The position numbers were made by a program, and so were the translations under genes. DNA of 64,000 nucleotides from an uncultured Roseburia sp. (GTDB taxonomy: Bacteria; Bacillota; Clostridia; Lachnospirales; Lachnospiraceae): positions 1 through 64,000 of the forward strand of contig CAKRDK010000006.1 of assembly GCA_934309475.1 (NCBI GenBank), read 5' to 3'. Position 1 is the stretch's first letter; each line of letters starts with the position of its first letter. This document shows, one piece after another, positions 50,742 to 59,455 of the stretch. Below the pieces are notes generated by a model. The model ran no database searches and was not told where the DNA came from. It saw only the letters and a list, made by a program, of their open reading frames with translations.

Positions 50742-51146
50742 ATGCTGCGAAAAAACTTTTTTATCTGTGGACTGACCGGCTGGTGTATGGAGATTCTTTT
50801 TACTTCCCTCCATTCCTTCTTTGACCACGACTTCCGGTTAAAAGGGGAGACTTCCGTCTGGATGTTCCCCATTTACGGGCTTGCCGCCCTCATCCGCCCC
50901 CTCTACCAGCTCATAAAAAAGAGACCTCCGCTTTTCCGCGGAAGCCTCTATGCACTTGGTATTTTTGTCTGTGAATATATCACCGGCTCTCTCTTGAAAA
51001 AGCACCATCTCTGTCCCTGGGATTACAGCAATGCAAAGACAAACATAAATGGAGTTATTCGCTTAGACTACACTCCCTTCTGGATGGCCGCCGGGCTTCT
51101 TTTCGAAAAAATTCTGCTGTGCTCGGAACACCGGACGACAACATGA
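50742..51146 (+). CDS. CmpB-like putative ABC transporter membrane protein
   Basis: A 134-residue protein with 3-4 membrane helices. The pattern CPWDYSNAKTNINGVIRLDY followed by TPFW is the signature of the family annotated as putative ABC-transporter type IV (CmpB, PF06541-like). Function is unknown; no ATPase gene is next to it, so the transporter label rests on family naming only. ATG at 50742 follows AAAGGA. It is a single gene divergent from priA. No intrinsic terminator is apparent in 51147-51208. Confidence 0.8.
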   Translation: MLRKNFFICGLTGWCMEILFTSLHSFFDHDFRLKGETSVWMFPIYGLAALIRPLYQLIKKRPPLFRGSLYALGIFVCEYITGSLLKKHHLCPWDYSNAKTNINGVIRLDYTPFWMAAGLLFEKILLCSEHRTTT

Positions 51147-51208
51147 TGCAACCCTTGCTCCTTTATACTTTTGAAGAAGTCGATTGGAGTCAAGGTTTGT
51201 ATTCTGTT

Positions 51209-51628
51209 CTAGTCGATATCGTCTGCAACCGCCCCAATATCTAATGTATTCAATGTGCGGCGTTTTAAGCGCGCTTCCTCGGATGCCTTTAACAGATAAT
51301 TCTTAATCTCTCTTGCATGTTTTACATGGACTAACTGGAGTTCGCTGTCTGTAACATCACCAGTGTAACAGATGATGGTACCGAGTTTAAAAATCTTCTC
51401 CATTAAGGTCTGTGTCAGCTTCACATCCTGCACTTTATACATGTAGCAGTCGTCTTCCTCCGTCTTGAACAGACCCTTGTCTACTGTGATTGTGCTCGGT
51501 GTAATCGTATATTTTGTGAATGTCCATGGGAGTCCGAAAAATAAAATTCTTTTTCTCTCCTGATAGTTTACCTGATCTTCTTCTAATTCTTCTCTTACGT
51601 TATTCTGCTCTGCCATCGCAATTACCAT
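51209..51628 (-). CDS. PH-domain-like protein (DUF304/YdbS type)
   Basis: A 139-residue soluble protein whose central part (about 30-105) matches the bacterial PH-like pattern: FGLPWTFTKYTITPSTITVDKG followed by DDCYMYKVQDVKLTQTLMEKIF and a GTIICYTGD turn. The N-terminal 20 residues are acidic and the C-terminal part is a helix. Bacterial PH domains of this type occur in membrane and cell-surface proteins, but this one has no membrane helix. The start is uncertain (51628, or an ATG 12 bp downstream). Role unknown. Confidence 0.8.
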   Translation of the reverse strand: MVIAMAEQNNVREELEEDQVNYQERKRILFFGLPWTFTKYTITPSTITVDKGLFKTEEDDCYMYKVQDVKLTQTLMEKIFKLGTIICYTGDVTDSELQLVHVKHAREIKNYLLKASEEARLKRRTLNTLDIGAVADDID

Positions 51629-51777
51629 ACCTTTCTCTTTCTAACCTGCGGGCATTCTGCCCATTACTTTTCTATTGTACTATAACTCTTTTGCTTTTAC
51701 CATCCATACTTTTTCTTTTCACGAATTAACGTGTAAATTTATCTGACAATAGCCCTATTTTTTTCAAATTTTCGTTC

Positions 51778-51806
51778 TTGAATTTCGAGAATGATTGTTA
51801 TATGAT
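51778..51806 (+). promoter_or_regulatory. pyrBI promoter
   Basis: TTGAAT (51778-51783) and TATGAT (51801-51806) are 17 bp apart. A near-palindrome TTCTTGAATTTCGAGAA overlaps the -35 box and could bind a regulator. No PyrR-binding leader or attenuator is obvious in the 40-nt leader before the AGGAGG site. Confidence 0.6.
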
Positions 51807-51850
51807 AGTAAAAATGCATAAGTCAAAACGACAAGATTAGGAGGAAAAAT

Positions 51851-52768
51851 ATGCGTCATTTAATGAGCCCATTGGACTTCTCCGTCGATGAATTAGACAA
51901 GCTGTTAGACCTTGCCAATGATATCGAGAAGTACCCACAGAAATATGCTCATGCATGTGACGGTAAGAAACTTGCCACATGCTTCTATGAGCCAAGTACA
52001 AGAACACGATTAAGTTTTGAAGCTGCCATGTTGAATCTTGGTGGTTCTGTTTTAGGTTTTTCGGATGCTGCTTCCTGTTCCGCATCCAAAGGAGAAAGTG
52101 TTTCTGATACACTTCGAGTTATTTCCTGTTACGCAGATATCTGTGCAATACGTCATCCAAAAGAAGGAGCCGCTCTTGTTGCTTCCCAGAAATCTTTAAT
52201 TCCAGTCATTAACGCCGGCGACGGTGGTCATCAACATCCAACACAGACATTAACCGATTTATTAACAATTCGTTCCTTAAAAGGAAGATTAGGCAATATT
52301 ACAATCGGACTCTGCGGTGATTTAAAATTCGGCAGAACCGTACATTCTCTGATTAACGCCTTAATCCGCTATCCGAATGTGAAATTCGTACTCATTTCAC
52401 CGGAAGAATTGCAGATTCCGGGCTATATCCGTGAGGATGTGTTAAAAGCGAATAACATTCCTTTCGTAGAAATGGAACGCCTTGAGGATGCTATGCCGGA
52501 ATTAGATGTCTTATACATGACCCGTGTTCAGAAGGAACGTTTCTTCAACGAGGAAGATTACATCCGCTTAAAAGACTTTTATGTGCTGACGAAGTCTAAG
52601 ATGGAACTTGCCAAAGAGGACATGCTTGTGCTTCACCCTCTTCCACGTGTAAATGAAATCTCCGTTGAAGTCGATGACGACCCGCGGGCTGCTTACTTCA
52701 AACAGGCTCAGTACGGTGTCTATGTCCGTATGGCGCTGATTCTGACACTGCTCAACATTCAGGTATAG
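51851..52768 (+). CDS. pyrB: Aspartate carbamoyltransferase, catalytic subunit
   Basis: Second step of pyrimidine synthesis: carbamoyl phosphate plus aspartate gives carbamoyl aspartate. The 305-residue protein has the carbamoyl-phosphate site STRTRLSF (about 51-58), HPTQTLTDL (about 131), the aspartate-binding RVQKERF (about 227) and [10 protein letters not shown] (about 261). Start follows AGGAGG. It is followed by pyrI, so the holoenzyme is the regulated PyrB-PyrI type seen in clostridia and enterics, not the unregulated Bacillus type. Confidence 0.98.
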   Translation: MRHLMSPLDFSVDELDKLLDLANDIEKYPQKYAHACDGKKLATCFYEPSTRTRLSFEAAMLNLGGSVLGFSDAASCSASKGESVSDTLRVISCYADICAIRHPKEGAALVASQKSLIPVINAGDGGHQHPTQTLTDLLTIRSLKGRLGNITIGLCGDLKFGRTVHSLINALIRYPNVKFVLISPEELQIPGYIREDVLKANNIPFVEMERLEDAMPELDVLYMTRVQKERFFNEEDYIRLKDFYVLTKSKMELAKEDMLVLHPLPRVNEISVEVDDDPRAAYFKQAQYGVYVRMALILTLLNIQV

Positions 52769-52779
52769 GAGGAAAACTT

Positions 52780-53226
52780 ATGTTAAACATCAGTGGAATT
52801 CATGAAGGTTTTGTCTTAGACCACATTCAGGCAGGTATGAGCCTTCAGATTTATCATGATTTAAAATTAAACCAGCTTGACTGCACCGTCGCAATCATTA
52901 AAAATGCAAAAAGCAATAAGATGGGCAAAAAAGATATTATCAAAGTGGAATGTCCGATTGAAGCACTCGACCTTGATATTTTAGGTTTCATTGACCACGA
53001 CATCACTGTCAATGTCATCAAAGGCGACCATATTGTAGAGAAAAAAGAACTTCATCTTCCTTCTCAGGTCAAGAACGTTATTCGCTGCAAGAACCCTCGT
53101 TGTATCACTTCCATCGAGCAGGGACTCGACCAGATTTTCTTACTGACCGACGAGAAAAAAGAAGTTTACCGCTGCAAATACTGTGAAGAACAGTACATCA
53201 ACCCAAATCGCAGACGAAACAATTAA
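52780..53226 (+). CDS. pyrI: Aspartate carbamoyltransferase, regulatory subunit
   Basis: Binds CTP/ATP and holds the ATCase complex together. 148 residues with an N-terminal allosteric domain and a C-terminal zinc domain. The zinc cysteines CKNPRC (about 106-111) and CKYC (about 133-136) match the C-x4-C and C-x2-C pattern of E. coli PyrI. Encoded 11 bp after pyrB with its own GGAGG site and followed by a strong terminator. Confidence 0.97.
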   Translation: MLNISGIHEGFVLDHIQAGMSLQIYHDLKLNQLDCTVAIIKNAKSNKMGKKDIIKVECPIEALDLDILGFIDHDITVNVIKGDHIVEKKELHLPSQVKNVIRCKNPRCITSIEQGLDQIFLLTDEKKEVYRCKYCEEQYINPNRRRNN

Positions 53227-53251
53227 TAAAAATAATGTATATGAATAACAC

Positions 53252-53289
53252 AAAAATCGCTGGAGCCTGTGACTCCAGCGATTTTCTTT
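53252..53289 (+). terminator. Terminator of pyrBI, bidirectional
   Basis: A 13-bp perfect stem AAAATCGCTGGAG/CTCCAGCGATTTT (53253-53265 and 53273-53285) with a 7-nt loop, followed by CTTTT on the plus strand. On the minus strand it is followed by TTTTTG and also serves the convergent dnaJ-like gene. Confidence 0.95.
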
Positions 53290-53311
53290 TCCCTGTCATA
53301 CTTTAAAACCT

Positions 53312-53962
53312 CTAGAATGGTCTTAAACAACAACAGTTACATAACATATTTAAAAACAGAAGACTTAAGCACCAGCTTCCGGCGCTTGAATACGGTCTGT
53401 CATAATCCGCACCCATATTCGTGTACCATGTTCCACCGAACTCCAAATGCTGCAGATACTGACGGTATTCCATGTTGCTCGGCTCTAATTCCACTGCCCT
53501 CTGTGCATGCTCTTTGGCAATGATATTATTGCCGGAACCCTGATTGGCGATTGCACTGAAATAATACCAGCGTGCCCGTCTCTCTCCAAATGGAATGGAG
53601 TTGAGCACATTCAATGCCTCCGCATAATGCCGGTTGGCAATATAATTGGCAGCCGCCTGCATCTGAGGGGTTTCCGTACTGCTATTGTAGTTGTAATTCC
53701 AGTTTCCGGATGAGCGGTATGTTCCACCGCCGCCCTGTGCCGAACCGTAGCCATAATTTCCGCTAAAGCCCTGCTGCTTCTCCTTCATAATCTGGTCATA
53801 CGCCTGCTGTACTTCCTTGAACTTCTCCTCCGCCTGCTCCTTATTCGGATTATTTACGTTGGCATCCGGATGGTATTTCCGGCTCAAAGTACGATATGCT
53901 TTTTTTATTTCATCGTCGGTCGCATTTGCCGATACACCTAATATCTGATATGGATTATTCAT
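53312..53962 (-). CDS. J-domain (DnaJ-like) co-chaperone
   Basis: A 216-residue protein with an N-terminal J domain (1-68): [20 protein letters not shown] start, then [14 protein letters not shown] with the HPD motif about residue 31-33, needed to stimulate DnaK. A Gly/Tyr/Asn-rich linker (about 70-105) follows, then a TPR-like helical part (about 105-170) and a hydrophobic, cysteine-rich tail ([16 protein letters not shown]). It lacks the zinc-finger and client domains of true DnaJ, so it is a specialised co-chaperone. Near two small-family genes in one operon. Ribosome site is weak. Confidence 0.9.
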   Translation of the reverse strand: MNNPYQILGVSANATDDEIKKAYRTLSRKYHPDANVNNPNKEQAEEKFKEVQQAYDQIMKEKQQGFSGNYGYGSAQGGGGTYRSSGNWNYNYNSSTETPQMQAAANYIANRHYAEALNVLNSIPFGERRARWYYFSAIANQGSGNNIIAKEHAQRAVELEPSNMEYRQYLQHLEFGGTWYTNMGADYDRPYSSAGSWCLSLLFLNMLCNCCCLRPF

Positions 53963-53964
53963 AA

Positions 53965-54843
53965 TTAACTCTTTTTCTTGTTATATTTTTTCTGACCCTG
54001 GTTCTTCTCTGCCAGTTTCTTCTTTTTCAACTGCAAATATTCATATTTCGACCAAACACCGGAATATAAAACATTTCGCAATAAATCCGCATGCAGTAAA
54101 ATCGGGAGTCTCTCAAACGATTTCGCGCACTCTGACATCATGCTCGTAAGCAAAAGCTTACAAAATGTATCAAAGTTCTCATCATCCTTATCGGCCGCTA
54201 AAATCAGCGGATTATAAGACTTCTTCCTGATATCCTCATCGACGTCCTCGTAGGCGTCCATGATATAGATGAACTTTCCTAAATAGAAGCCTAAAGTCTT
54301 TAACTCTTCTTCCCAGACATCTTTCTTCCATGCAAATATCTCGCCTGTCATCTCACCGGTCAGTCCGGCAACAATGTCTAAATTCTTCTCATTTTCGCGT
54401 TCCGCCTGTGCCTGCTTCTCCATGAACTGCTCAATTGCCGTTACCTGACGCGGATACTTCTCCATGATTCGCTGATAGTCCTTATCCAACATCTTTGCGA
54501 ATGCCCGCTTCGTATAGGACTTCTCATCCTTCCAATCATCTAACATATTGTAATATGCTAAAATCACATTCATATCTGCCGCATAGTCCGTCGCTTCATT
54601 CCACCACGCCGTCCGTTTCTTCGTCGGATGCAGCGGACAGGTGAACTCCACTTCCTCATTCTCTAACTCATAAAGTCCTGTCAGTAAAACAATCAGAAAC
54701 GTCATATCATAATTTAAAAGCATCTGACCCTTCGTACCACAATTCGACTTTAACTTCCGACAGAGTCCGCAATAATAAGACTGGTACGCCTTCTTACTTT
54801 CATCAGACAATTCCTTCTGATTTATGTTGATATAACCAAACAT
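53965..54843 (-). CDS. DUF5685-like protein
   Basis: A helical cytoplasmic protein of about 292 residues. The N-terminal part holds [10 protein letters not shown] (about 21) and the motif [16 protein letters not shown] (about 40), with further cysteine in FTCPLHP (about 70), a pattern I associate with DUF5685; a metal site is plausible. Role unknown; it usually sits beside DnaJ-type genes, as here. The ATG at 54843 follows GGGAG; the ORF upstream overlaps the preceding gene in another frame and is rejected. Confidence 0.75.
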   Translation of the reverse strand: MFGYININQKELSDESKKAYQSYYCGLCRKLKSNCGTKGQMLLNYDMTFLIVLLTGLYELENEEVEFTCPLHPTKKRTAWWNEATDYAADMNVILAYYNMLDDWKDEKSYTKRAFAKMLDKDYQRIMEKYPRQVTAIEQFMEKQAQAERENEKNLDIVAGLTGEMTGEIFAWKKDVWEEELKTLGFYLGKFIYIMDAYEDVDEDIRKKSYNPLILAADKDDENFDTFCKLLLTSMMSECAKSFERLPILLHADLLRNVLYSGVWSKYEYLQLKKKKLAEKNQGQKKYNKKKS

Positions 54844-54859
54844 CTGACGTCTCCCTTTC

Positions 54860-55255
54860 TCAACTTCTCTTGACGAATTCCGTTCTGCACTTCGGACAGG
54901 TAATACAAATCTTACCTTTTCCCTTCGGCACACGGACTCTCTGTCTGCATTGCGGACATTTAAAATAACGATATATCTTGCGTCCTGCGAAGCGTTTCTT
55001 CCATTGTTCCTTCTTCACCACCGCCTGATAGCGGAAATTCAAATACTTCTGGTTCTCCTCATAACGCTTTGGCACGTTCTTAGAAAACGTTCTCCAATAT
55101 GCGTAAATCAGTAACACCAATCCTAAAATATAAAATAATGTCCATCTCGAAAACATCGATATAATCAATGCTGCCATTGCGACAACAAGGCAGCACTTTG
55201 ATAAATCATCTGTTCCATTTCTTCCAGACATAAATCTCTGCAGCTTTTCTCTCAT
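54860..55255 (-). CDS. Membrane protein with C-terminal zinc ribbon
   Basis: A 131-residue protein with one membrane hairpin or two short helices (about 21-50), a basic linker (about 60-95) and a C-terminal zinc ribbon: FKCPQCRQRVRVPKGKGKIC followed by ITCPKC, giving two CxxC pairs (about 100 and 119). The same ribbon occurs in many clostridial membrane proteins. First gene of the group with the DUF5685-like and J-domain genes, 16 bp upstream of the former, so a joint function is likely. Confidence 0.8.
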   Translation of the reverse strand: MREKLQRFMSGRNGTDDLSKCCLVVAMAALIISMFSRWTLFYILGLVLLIYAYWRTFSKNVPKRYEENQKYLNFRYQAVVKKEQWKKRFAGRKIYRYFKCPQCRQRVRVPKGKGKICITCPKCRTEFVKRS

Positions 55256-55281
55256 ACCTTACACGTCCTTTCTTTAAAGGT

Positions 55282-55311
55282 ATGTTACTCCCCGAAAAGT
55301 CTCTCTGTCAA
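55282..55311 (-). promoter_or_regulatory. Promoter of the zinc-ribbon/DUF5685/dnaJ-like operon
   Basis: On the minus strand TTGACA (55306-55311) and TAACAT (55282-55287) are 18 bp apart, about 27 bp before the ATG at 55255. Confidence 0.5.
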
Positions 55312-55355
55312 CTGACCTATTGTCTTTTAAGAAACATTTTATACTTTCATTAGAT

Positions 55356-56429
55356 TTATTGAAATAAGAATATTTTCTGCTGCATTCCGGCACCATCTTC
55401 CGCGAAACGGACTGCCATCTGCGTAGAAATTGCGCTCCTCATATAAAGGTCGTAAATGGCATCATCCATAAGCTGCATACCGTCTTTTCTTCCGTTGACC
55501 ATCGCAGAGCGAATCTGATGCGTCTTGCCCTTCTGAATCATCTCTTTAATCTCTTCCCGGACAAGTAAAACCTCATAGGCCGCCACACGTCCTGTGCCAT
55601 CTGCACGCGGCAGAAGCTGCTGTGCCATGACTCCGCAAAGTACATTCGAAAGCTGTACCCGGATCTGCTGCTGTTTCTCCTGTGGAAAAATATCAACCAG
55701 ACGTTCCACTGCCGCAACCGTATTCTCTGTATACAGTGCCGCAATCACAAGGTGTCCTGTCTCCGCCGCAGAAAGTGCAAGCTCTATCGTCTCTAAATCA
55801 CGAAGTTCTCCCACCATAATGACATCCGGGTCCTGCCGCAGTGCGGATGCTAGTCCGGCCGCATAGGACTTTGTATCGTAACCGACTTCACGCTGGTTCA
55901 CCATGGATTTCTTGTGCTGGAATAAATATTCAATCGGATCTTCGATACTGATAATTTTTCTGGCATCTTCCTCTGCAATCACATTCATCAACGAGGCAAT
56001 TGTAGTTGATTTACCGCTTCCCGCCGGTCCCGTAACTAAAATCAGACCTTTTTTCTTTCTGGTCAGATTCAAAATTGCCTCCGGTATTCCCAACTGTTCC
56101 TCGCTGAAAATATCAGACGGAAGAATACGGATGGATAAGGCATACGTTCCGCGCTGGCGGTATACATTGATTCGGATTCTGCTGACTCCCGTCAGGGAAT
56201 AGGCAAACCCGACCTCACCATTTTCTTCTAACTCTGCTTTCTGCTTTTCCGTCAATAACGGAAAAATCATCTCATCGACATCGGAAGGACCTGTGATTTC
56301 TTCGGATGCCACAACTATTTTTCCGTCAATCCGGTACATCATCGGGCTTCCCGGCGTACAATGAATATCGGATGCATTCTTCTCTGCCGCATCCCGTACA
56401 ATCTGTTCGATTTTCGCAATATGCTCCAT
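55356..56429 (-). CDS. pilT: PilT-type twitching ATPase
   Basis: Type IV pilus retraction ATPase. About 357 residues: an N-terminal PAS-like domain (KNASDIHCTPGSPMMYRIDG), Walker A GPAGSGKST (about 127), Asp box IISIEDPIEYLFQHKKS, Walker B DPDVIMVGELRDLETI (about 195) with the AALSAAETGHLV His box. This is PilT/PilU-like and clearly different from TadA in the tad locus. No type IVa pilus genes lie next to it, so it is an orphan here and may serve a pilus encoded elsewhere, or the tad pilus (speculative). The ATG at 56429 has a GAGG site. Confidence 0.93.
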   Translation of the reverse strand: MEHIAKIEQIVRDAAEKNASDIHCTPGSPMMYRIDGKIVVASEEITGPSDVDEMIFPLLTEKQKAELEENGEVGFAYSLTGVSRIRINVYRQRGTYALSIRILPSDIFSEEQLGIPEAILNLTRKKKGLILVTGPAGSGKSTTIASLMNVIAEEDARKIISIEDPIEYLFQHKKSMVNQREVGYDTKSYAAGLASALRQDPDVIMVGELRDLETIELALSAAETGHLVIAALYTENTVAAVERLVDIFPQEKQQQIRVQLSNVLCGVMAQQLLPRADGTGRVAAYEVLLVREEIKEMIQKGKTHQIRSAMVNGRKDGMQLMDDAIYDLYMRSAISTQMAVRFAEDGAGMQQKIFLFQ

Positions 56430-56474
56430 CCTGCGTACCTCACACTCTTTCACAAGCTTTTTTCTATTCTATAT

Positions 56475-56502
56475 AAAAAGAATCCTGCCCGGAGGACTTT
56501 TT
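56475..56502 (-). terminator. Second hairpin downstream of rnpB
   Basis: Stem AGTCCT/AGGATT (one G-U pair) with a 6-nt loop and T-runs on both sides: CTTTTTAT on the minus strand and TTTTTG on the plus strand. It lies between rnpB and pilT and may back up the rnpB terminator. Confidence 0.5.
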
Positions 56503-56525
56503 GTGTAATAAGAATTTCCTATTAT

Positions 56526-56556
56526 ACAAAAAAGGACTCTGTTTTCACGAATCCTT
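56526..56556 (-). terminator. rnpB terminator
   Basis: On the minus strand AAGGATTC/GAGTCCTT (one G-U pair) with a 9-nt loop followed by six T. It lies about 30 bp after the RNase P RNA. Confidence 0.8.
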
Positions 56557-56586
56557 CTCTCTGTCAGTCTATTATGAATCTCTTTA

Positions 56587-56957
56587 AAAATATTAAGCAG
56601 GACGATAAGCCGGGTTATGTCAGCCTGCATATGCAGACGAATGATCATCTTTCTAGAATGGCTGTTACCAGTCATTTCAAGCGACCTACCTAAAGCTGGC
56701 GGGCCACGTCAACGCTTTTATTCGGTCTTGCTTCGGATGGGGTTTACATATGCCTCCTCTGTTACCAGAAAAGCGGTAGTCTCTTACACTGCCCTTCCAC
56801 CCTTACATACATGGTATGCGGTATATTTCTGTTGCACTTTCCTTAGAGTCACCTCTACCGGACGTTATCCGGCATCCTGCCCTGTGAAGCCCGGACTTTC
56901 CTCACCTGCGGTCTTTCGACACTTGCAGCCGCGATCATTTGTCCTACTTAATATTTT
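56587..56957 (-). ncRNA. rnpB: RNase P RNA
   Basis: Catalytic RNA that trims tRNA 5' ends. The minus strand shows the universal core near the 5' end (GAGGAAAGTCCGGGCTTC) and the matching 3' part (ATAACCCGGCTTATCG). The two ends pair in a long P1 helix, about 17 bp with one G-U, between 56587-56603 and 56941-56957, which fixes the limits to within a few bases. The conserved GGTAACAG loop region and the P10/P11 segments are also visible. About 370 nt is normal. Open reading frames crossing this region are spurious. Confidence 0.96.
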
Positions 56958-56982
56958 GTCTGCTCACGCAAACCTGTTCCAC

Positions 56983-57011
56983 AATATACACTATTTTTGA
57001 GAAAAATTCAA
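56983..57011 (-). promoter_or_regulatory. rnpB promoter
   Basis: On the minus strand TTGAAT (57006-57011) and TATATT (56983-56988) are 17 bp apart, giving a start about 20 nt before P1. It lies just after the end of the nucleoside kinase gene. Confidence 0.65.
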
Positions 57012-57020
57012 GTAGCTTTC

Positions 57021-58736
57021 CTATACATTAAAGCAACTTCCACCTATAAATTCACGAATAATGGAATTCTGACCGATTCCATCGGACGCCATCGGAAGGA
57101 AATAGTCTAAAAATTTCAACAGCCGTTTTGCTTCCATATACTCCGGCGCATCGTGGCTGATTGCAAATAACAACGGCTCTGCATAGGTTTTTAACACTGC
57201 AAGTTCATAGATTAATGCAGAGTTAAACATGACATCTGCGCCCTCCTGGAACGGGAAAATATTCCGTTCCTCTCCACGGCGTACCGAATCCCACATTGCA
57301 ATCGTCTCCTGCGCGGAGGTTCCTCTTGTCCTTGCATCACGCACAATTCTGCGAATCAGTCTTGCATCGGTCGTCGGCAGGCAGTTGTGCTCATCTATGT
57401 TTAACTGGGTTAAGGCACTGATGTAAATTTTGAATTTACTCTCCACCGGAAGGGAATACGATAATTTGTCATTCAACCCATGAATTCCCTCGATTACTAA
57501 GACATCCTCCGGTCCTAACTGCATGTATTTTCCTTTGTATTCTCTTTTTCCCGTCTTAAAATTAAAGACCGGAAGCTCCACTCTTTTTCCCTGAAGCAGT
57601 TCATTCATATCGTGATTAAATAGCTCGATGTCTAACGCTTCTAACGCTTCTAAGTCCAACTCACCATTCTCGTCGAGCGGTGCTTTGTCGCGATCCACAT
57701 AGTAATCATCTAACGGAAATGGGTGCGGTTTCAGCCCTTTTGCCGCTAACTGGATGGACAGGCGATGGGAAAACGTTGTCTTTCCGGAAGACGAAGGTCC
57801 GGCAATCATAATAAATTTCTTATTATGCGACTGTGCAATCATCTCCGCTAATTTTCCAATGCGTTCTTCCATGAGGGCTTCCTGCGTCAGAATCATCTCC
57901 TGCATGTCACCGCTGGCGATTTTATCATTCAGCGCTCCAATCGTTCCCATGTCTAACATCTCGCCCCACTCCTTCGAATCCTTTAAGGTGTGGAACAATT
58001 TCATGGACGGTTTGAACTCCTCTACCACCTTTGCATTCTTATCCGGGTAAAGTAAGACAAATCCATCTTCCATCAACGTCAGGTCAAAATATTTTAAATA
58101 GCCCGTAGATGGCACCATATAACCATAATAATAGTCTTTATAATTGCCAATCTCGTAGATATTTACTCTTGAACTACGTCTGTATTTGAACAATTTCTCT
58201 TTGTCTTCCATTCCAAGATTTGCAAACAATAAAACGGCATCTTCCGTGTCGATACTCTCTTTTTCAAAGACAATGTCTGCATCCACAAGACGCATCATCT
58301 CGACTTTGAGTTCGAGCAGCTTCTTCTGATCCATCTGCACGAGTGTCTTTTCTTTGACGCCATCCGTGCAAAGTGGCTTATCTTCTACAATCGGTGTCCC
58401 CTGTCTCAGTTCACAGTAATAGCCCTTACTGATGGAAAAAAGCACCTTTACACTGATGCCTTCCTTTCCCCACAGGTTATGCACGGCTCTCTGCATGAGA
58501 AGTGTCGCACTTCTGCGGTACGCTTTCCTTCCAACCTTATCTCCGGTTGTAAAAAACGTTAATTCACCATCCGCTTCCACATGCTTGTTAAGCTCCCGCA
58601 ATCGTTTGTTAAATGATGCCAGAACAATATCCTCTTCATACTGTTCCTGATACTGCTTTGCAAGTTCTAAAAATGTAGTTCCTTCCGGTACTTCTATCTT
58701 CTTTCCTGCTACTTCTACCTGAAATGTCTGTCCCAT
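57021..58736 (-). CDS. Nucleoside kinase (uridine kinase type) with N-terminal TGS domain
   Basis: A 571-residue cytoplasmic protein: TGS domain (about 1-65, VPEGTTFLELAKQYQEQ), a ThrRS-like SAD segment (about 80-230), and a C-terminal P-loop kinase related to uridine kinase and phosphoribulokinase: Walker A GPSSSGKTTFSHR (about 297), DDYYVDRDKAP and LVIEGIHGLND (about 405). The combination is well known in clostridia and Thermotoga; it probably phosphorylates uridine or cytidine, though the substrate is not proven. It overlaps trmK by 22 bp and is the last gene of the dgt-rpoD cluster. Start follows AGGAGG. Confidence 0.9.
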   Translation of the reverse strand: MGQTFQVEVAGKKIEVPEGTTFLELAKQYQEQYEEDIVLASFNKRLRELNKHVEADGELTFFTTGDKVGRKAYRRSATLLMQRAVHNLWGKEGISVKVLFSISKGYYCELRQGTPIVEDKPLCTDGVKEKTLVQMDQKKLLELKVEMMRLVDADIVFEKESIDTEDAVLLFANLGMEDKEKLFKYRRSSRVNIYEIGNYKDYYYGYMVPSTGYLKYFDLTLMEDGFVLLYPDKNAKVVEEFKPSMKLFHTLKDSKEWGEMLDMGTIGALNDKIASGDMQEMILTQEALMEERIGKLAEMIAQSHNKKFIMIAGPSSSGKTTFSHRLSIQLAAKGLKPHPFPLDDYYVDRDKAPLDENGELDLEALEALDIELFNHDMNELLQGKRVELPVFNFKTGKREYKGKYMQLGPEDVLVIEGIHGLNDKLSYSLPVESKFKIYISALTQLNIDEHNCLPTTDARLIRRIVRDARTRGTSAQETIAMWDSVRRGEERNIFPFQEGADVMFNSALIYELAVLKTYAEPLLFAISHDAPEYMEAKRLLKFLDYFLPMASDGIGQNSIIREFIGGSCFNV

Positions 58737-59452
58737 TCTGTTGCCTCCTTAATATAGACAAGTTCCTGTTCCACTTCTGCAAGTCTCGCTGCAATCTTTT
58801 CCGATGCAGGAAGCTTTTGAAGCTCACTTCTTATATTACGATACAACATCTCTTCTTTTTGTAAATACTGCAATAATACGGTGTTTTGTTCACGCAATAA
58901 AAGAGGACCATACTTATCTTCAATCATCTGATACAATTTTACCTTTTTTTCTGACAATTTACAATCGTTTTCTCCTCTATAGGTCACTTTCATCATGGGA
59001 TAATATTTCCCATCCTCTAAAACCATCCGTTCTTCTACTATTGCAAAACCATGTTCCCGCAAGTAAACGCGCACATTCTGCAGCTCCGACTGTGGCTGTA
59101 AAATCAGTTCTTTTGCATTTTTACAGACATCCATGCCTTCCTCTAAAATATGGATGACGAGTCCGCCGCCCATTCCTGCAACCAGAATCGTATCCGCCTC
59201 GCCCACCTGCAAGGCTGCGACTCCGTCCGACAGGCGGGTCTGTATGTAGTCCCCCAGTCCGTTCTGCCCGATATGTTCTTTTGCGCGCTCTAGCGGCCCT
59301 TTGTTGATATCCATGGCAATCGCACCCGGAATCACTCCCTTTTGCACCAGATAAATCGGAACATATCCATGATCGGTTCCGACATCTGCAAGCATATTTC
59401 CCGGTGTCACCATTGCCGCTGCTTCCTGCAGCCTGTTTGAAATCTGAATCAT
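58715..59452 (-). CDS. trmK: tRNA (adenine22-N1)-methyltransferase TrmK
   Basis: Methylates N1 of A22 in bacterial tRNAs; essential in some Gram-positives. 245 residues: SAM motif MLADVGTDHGYVPIYL (about 20-35), GMGGGLV (about 91), QPQSE (about 111), and a C-terminal coiled-coil region (about 165-240) typical of the family (YqfN). It follows rpoD by 3 bp, as in many Firmicutes where this gene lies next to sigA. Confidence 0.95.
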   Translation of the reverse strand: MIQISNRLQEAAAMVTPGNMLADVGTDHGYVPIYLVQKGVIPGAIAMDINKGPLERAKEHIGQNGLGDYIQTRLSDGVAALQVGEADTILVAGMGGGLVIHILEEGMDVCKNAKELILQPQSELQNVRVYLREHGFAIVEERMVLEDGKYYPMMKVTYRGENDCKLSEKKVKLYQMIEDKYGPLLLREQNTVLLQYLQKEEMLYRNIRSELQKLPASEKIAARLAEVEQELVYIKEATEWDRHFR

Positions 59453-59455
59453 ATT

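Noticed and set aside
56617..57000. Open reading frames across 56361-57000 on the plus strand
   Set aside because: They lie within rnpB or antisense to pilT; no ribosome sites or protein family features.
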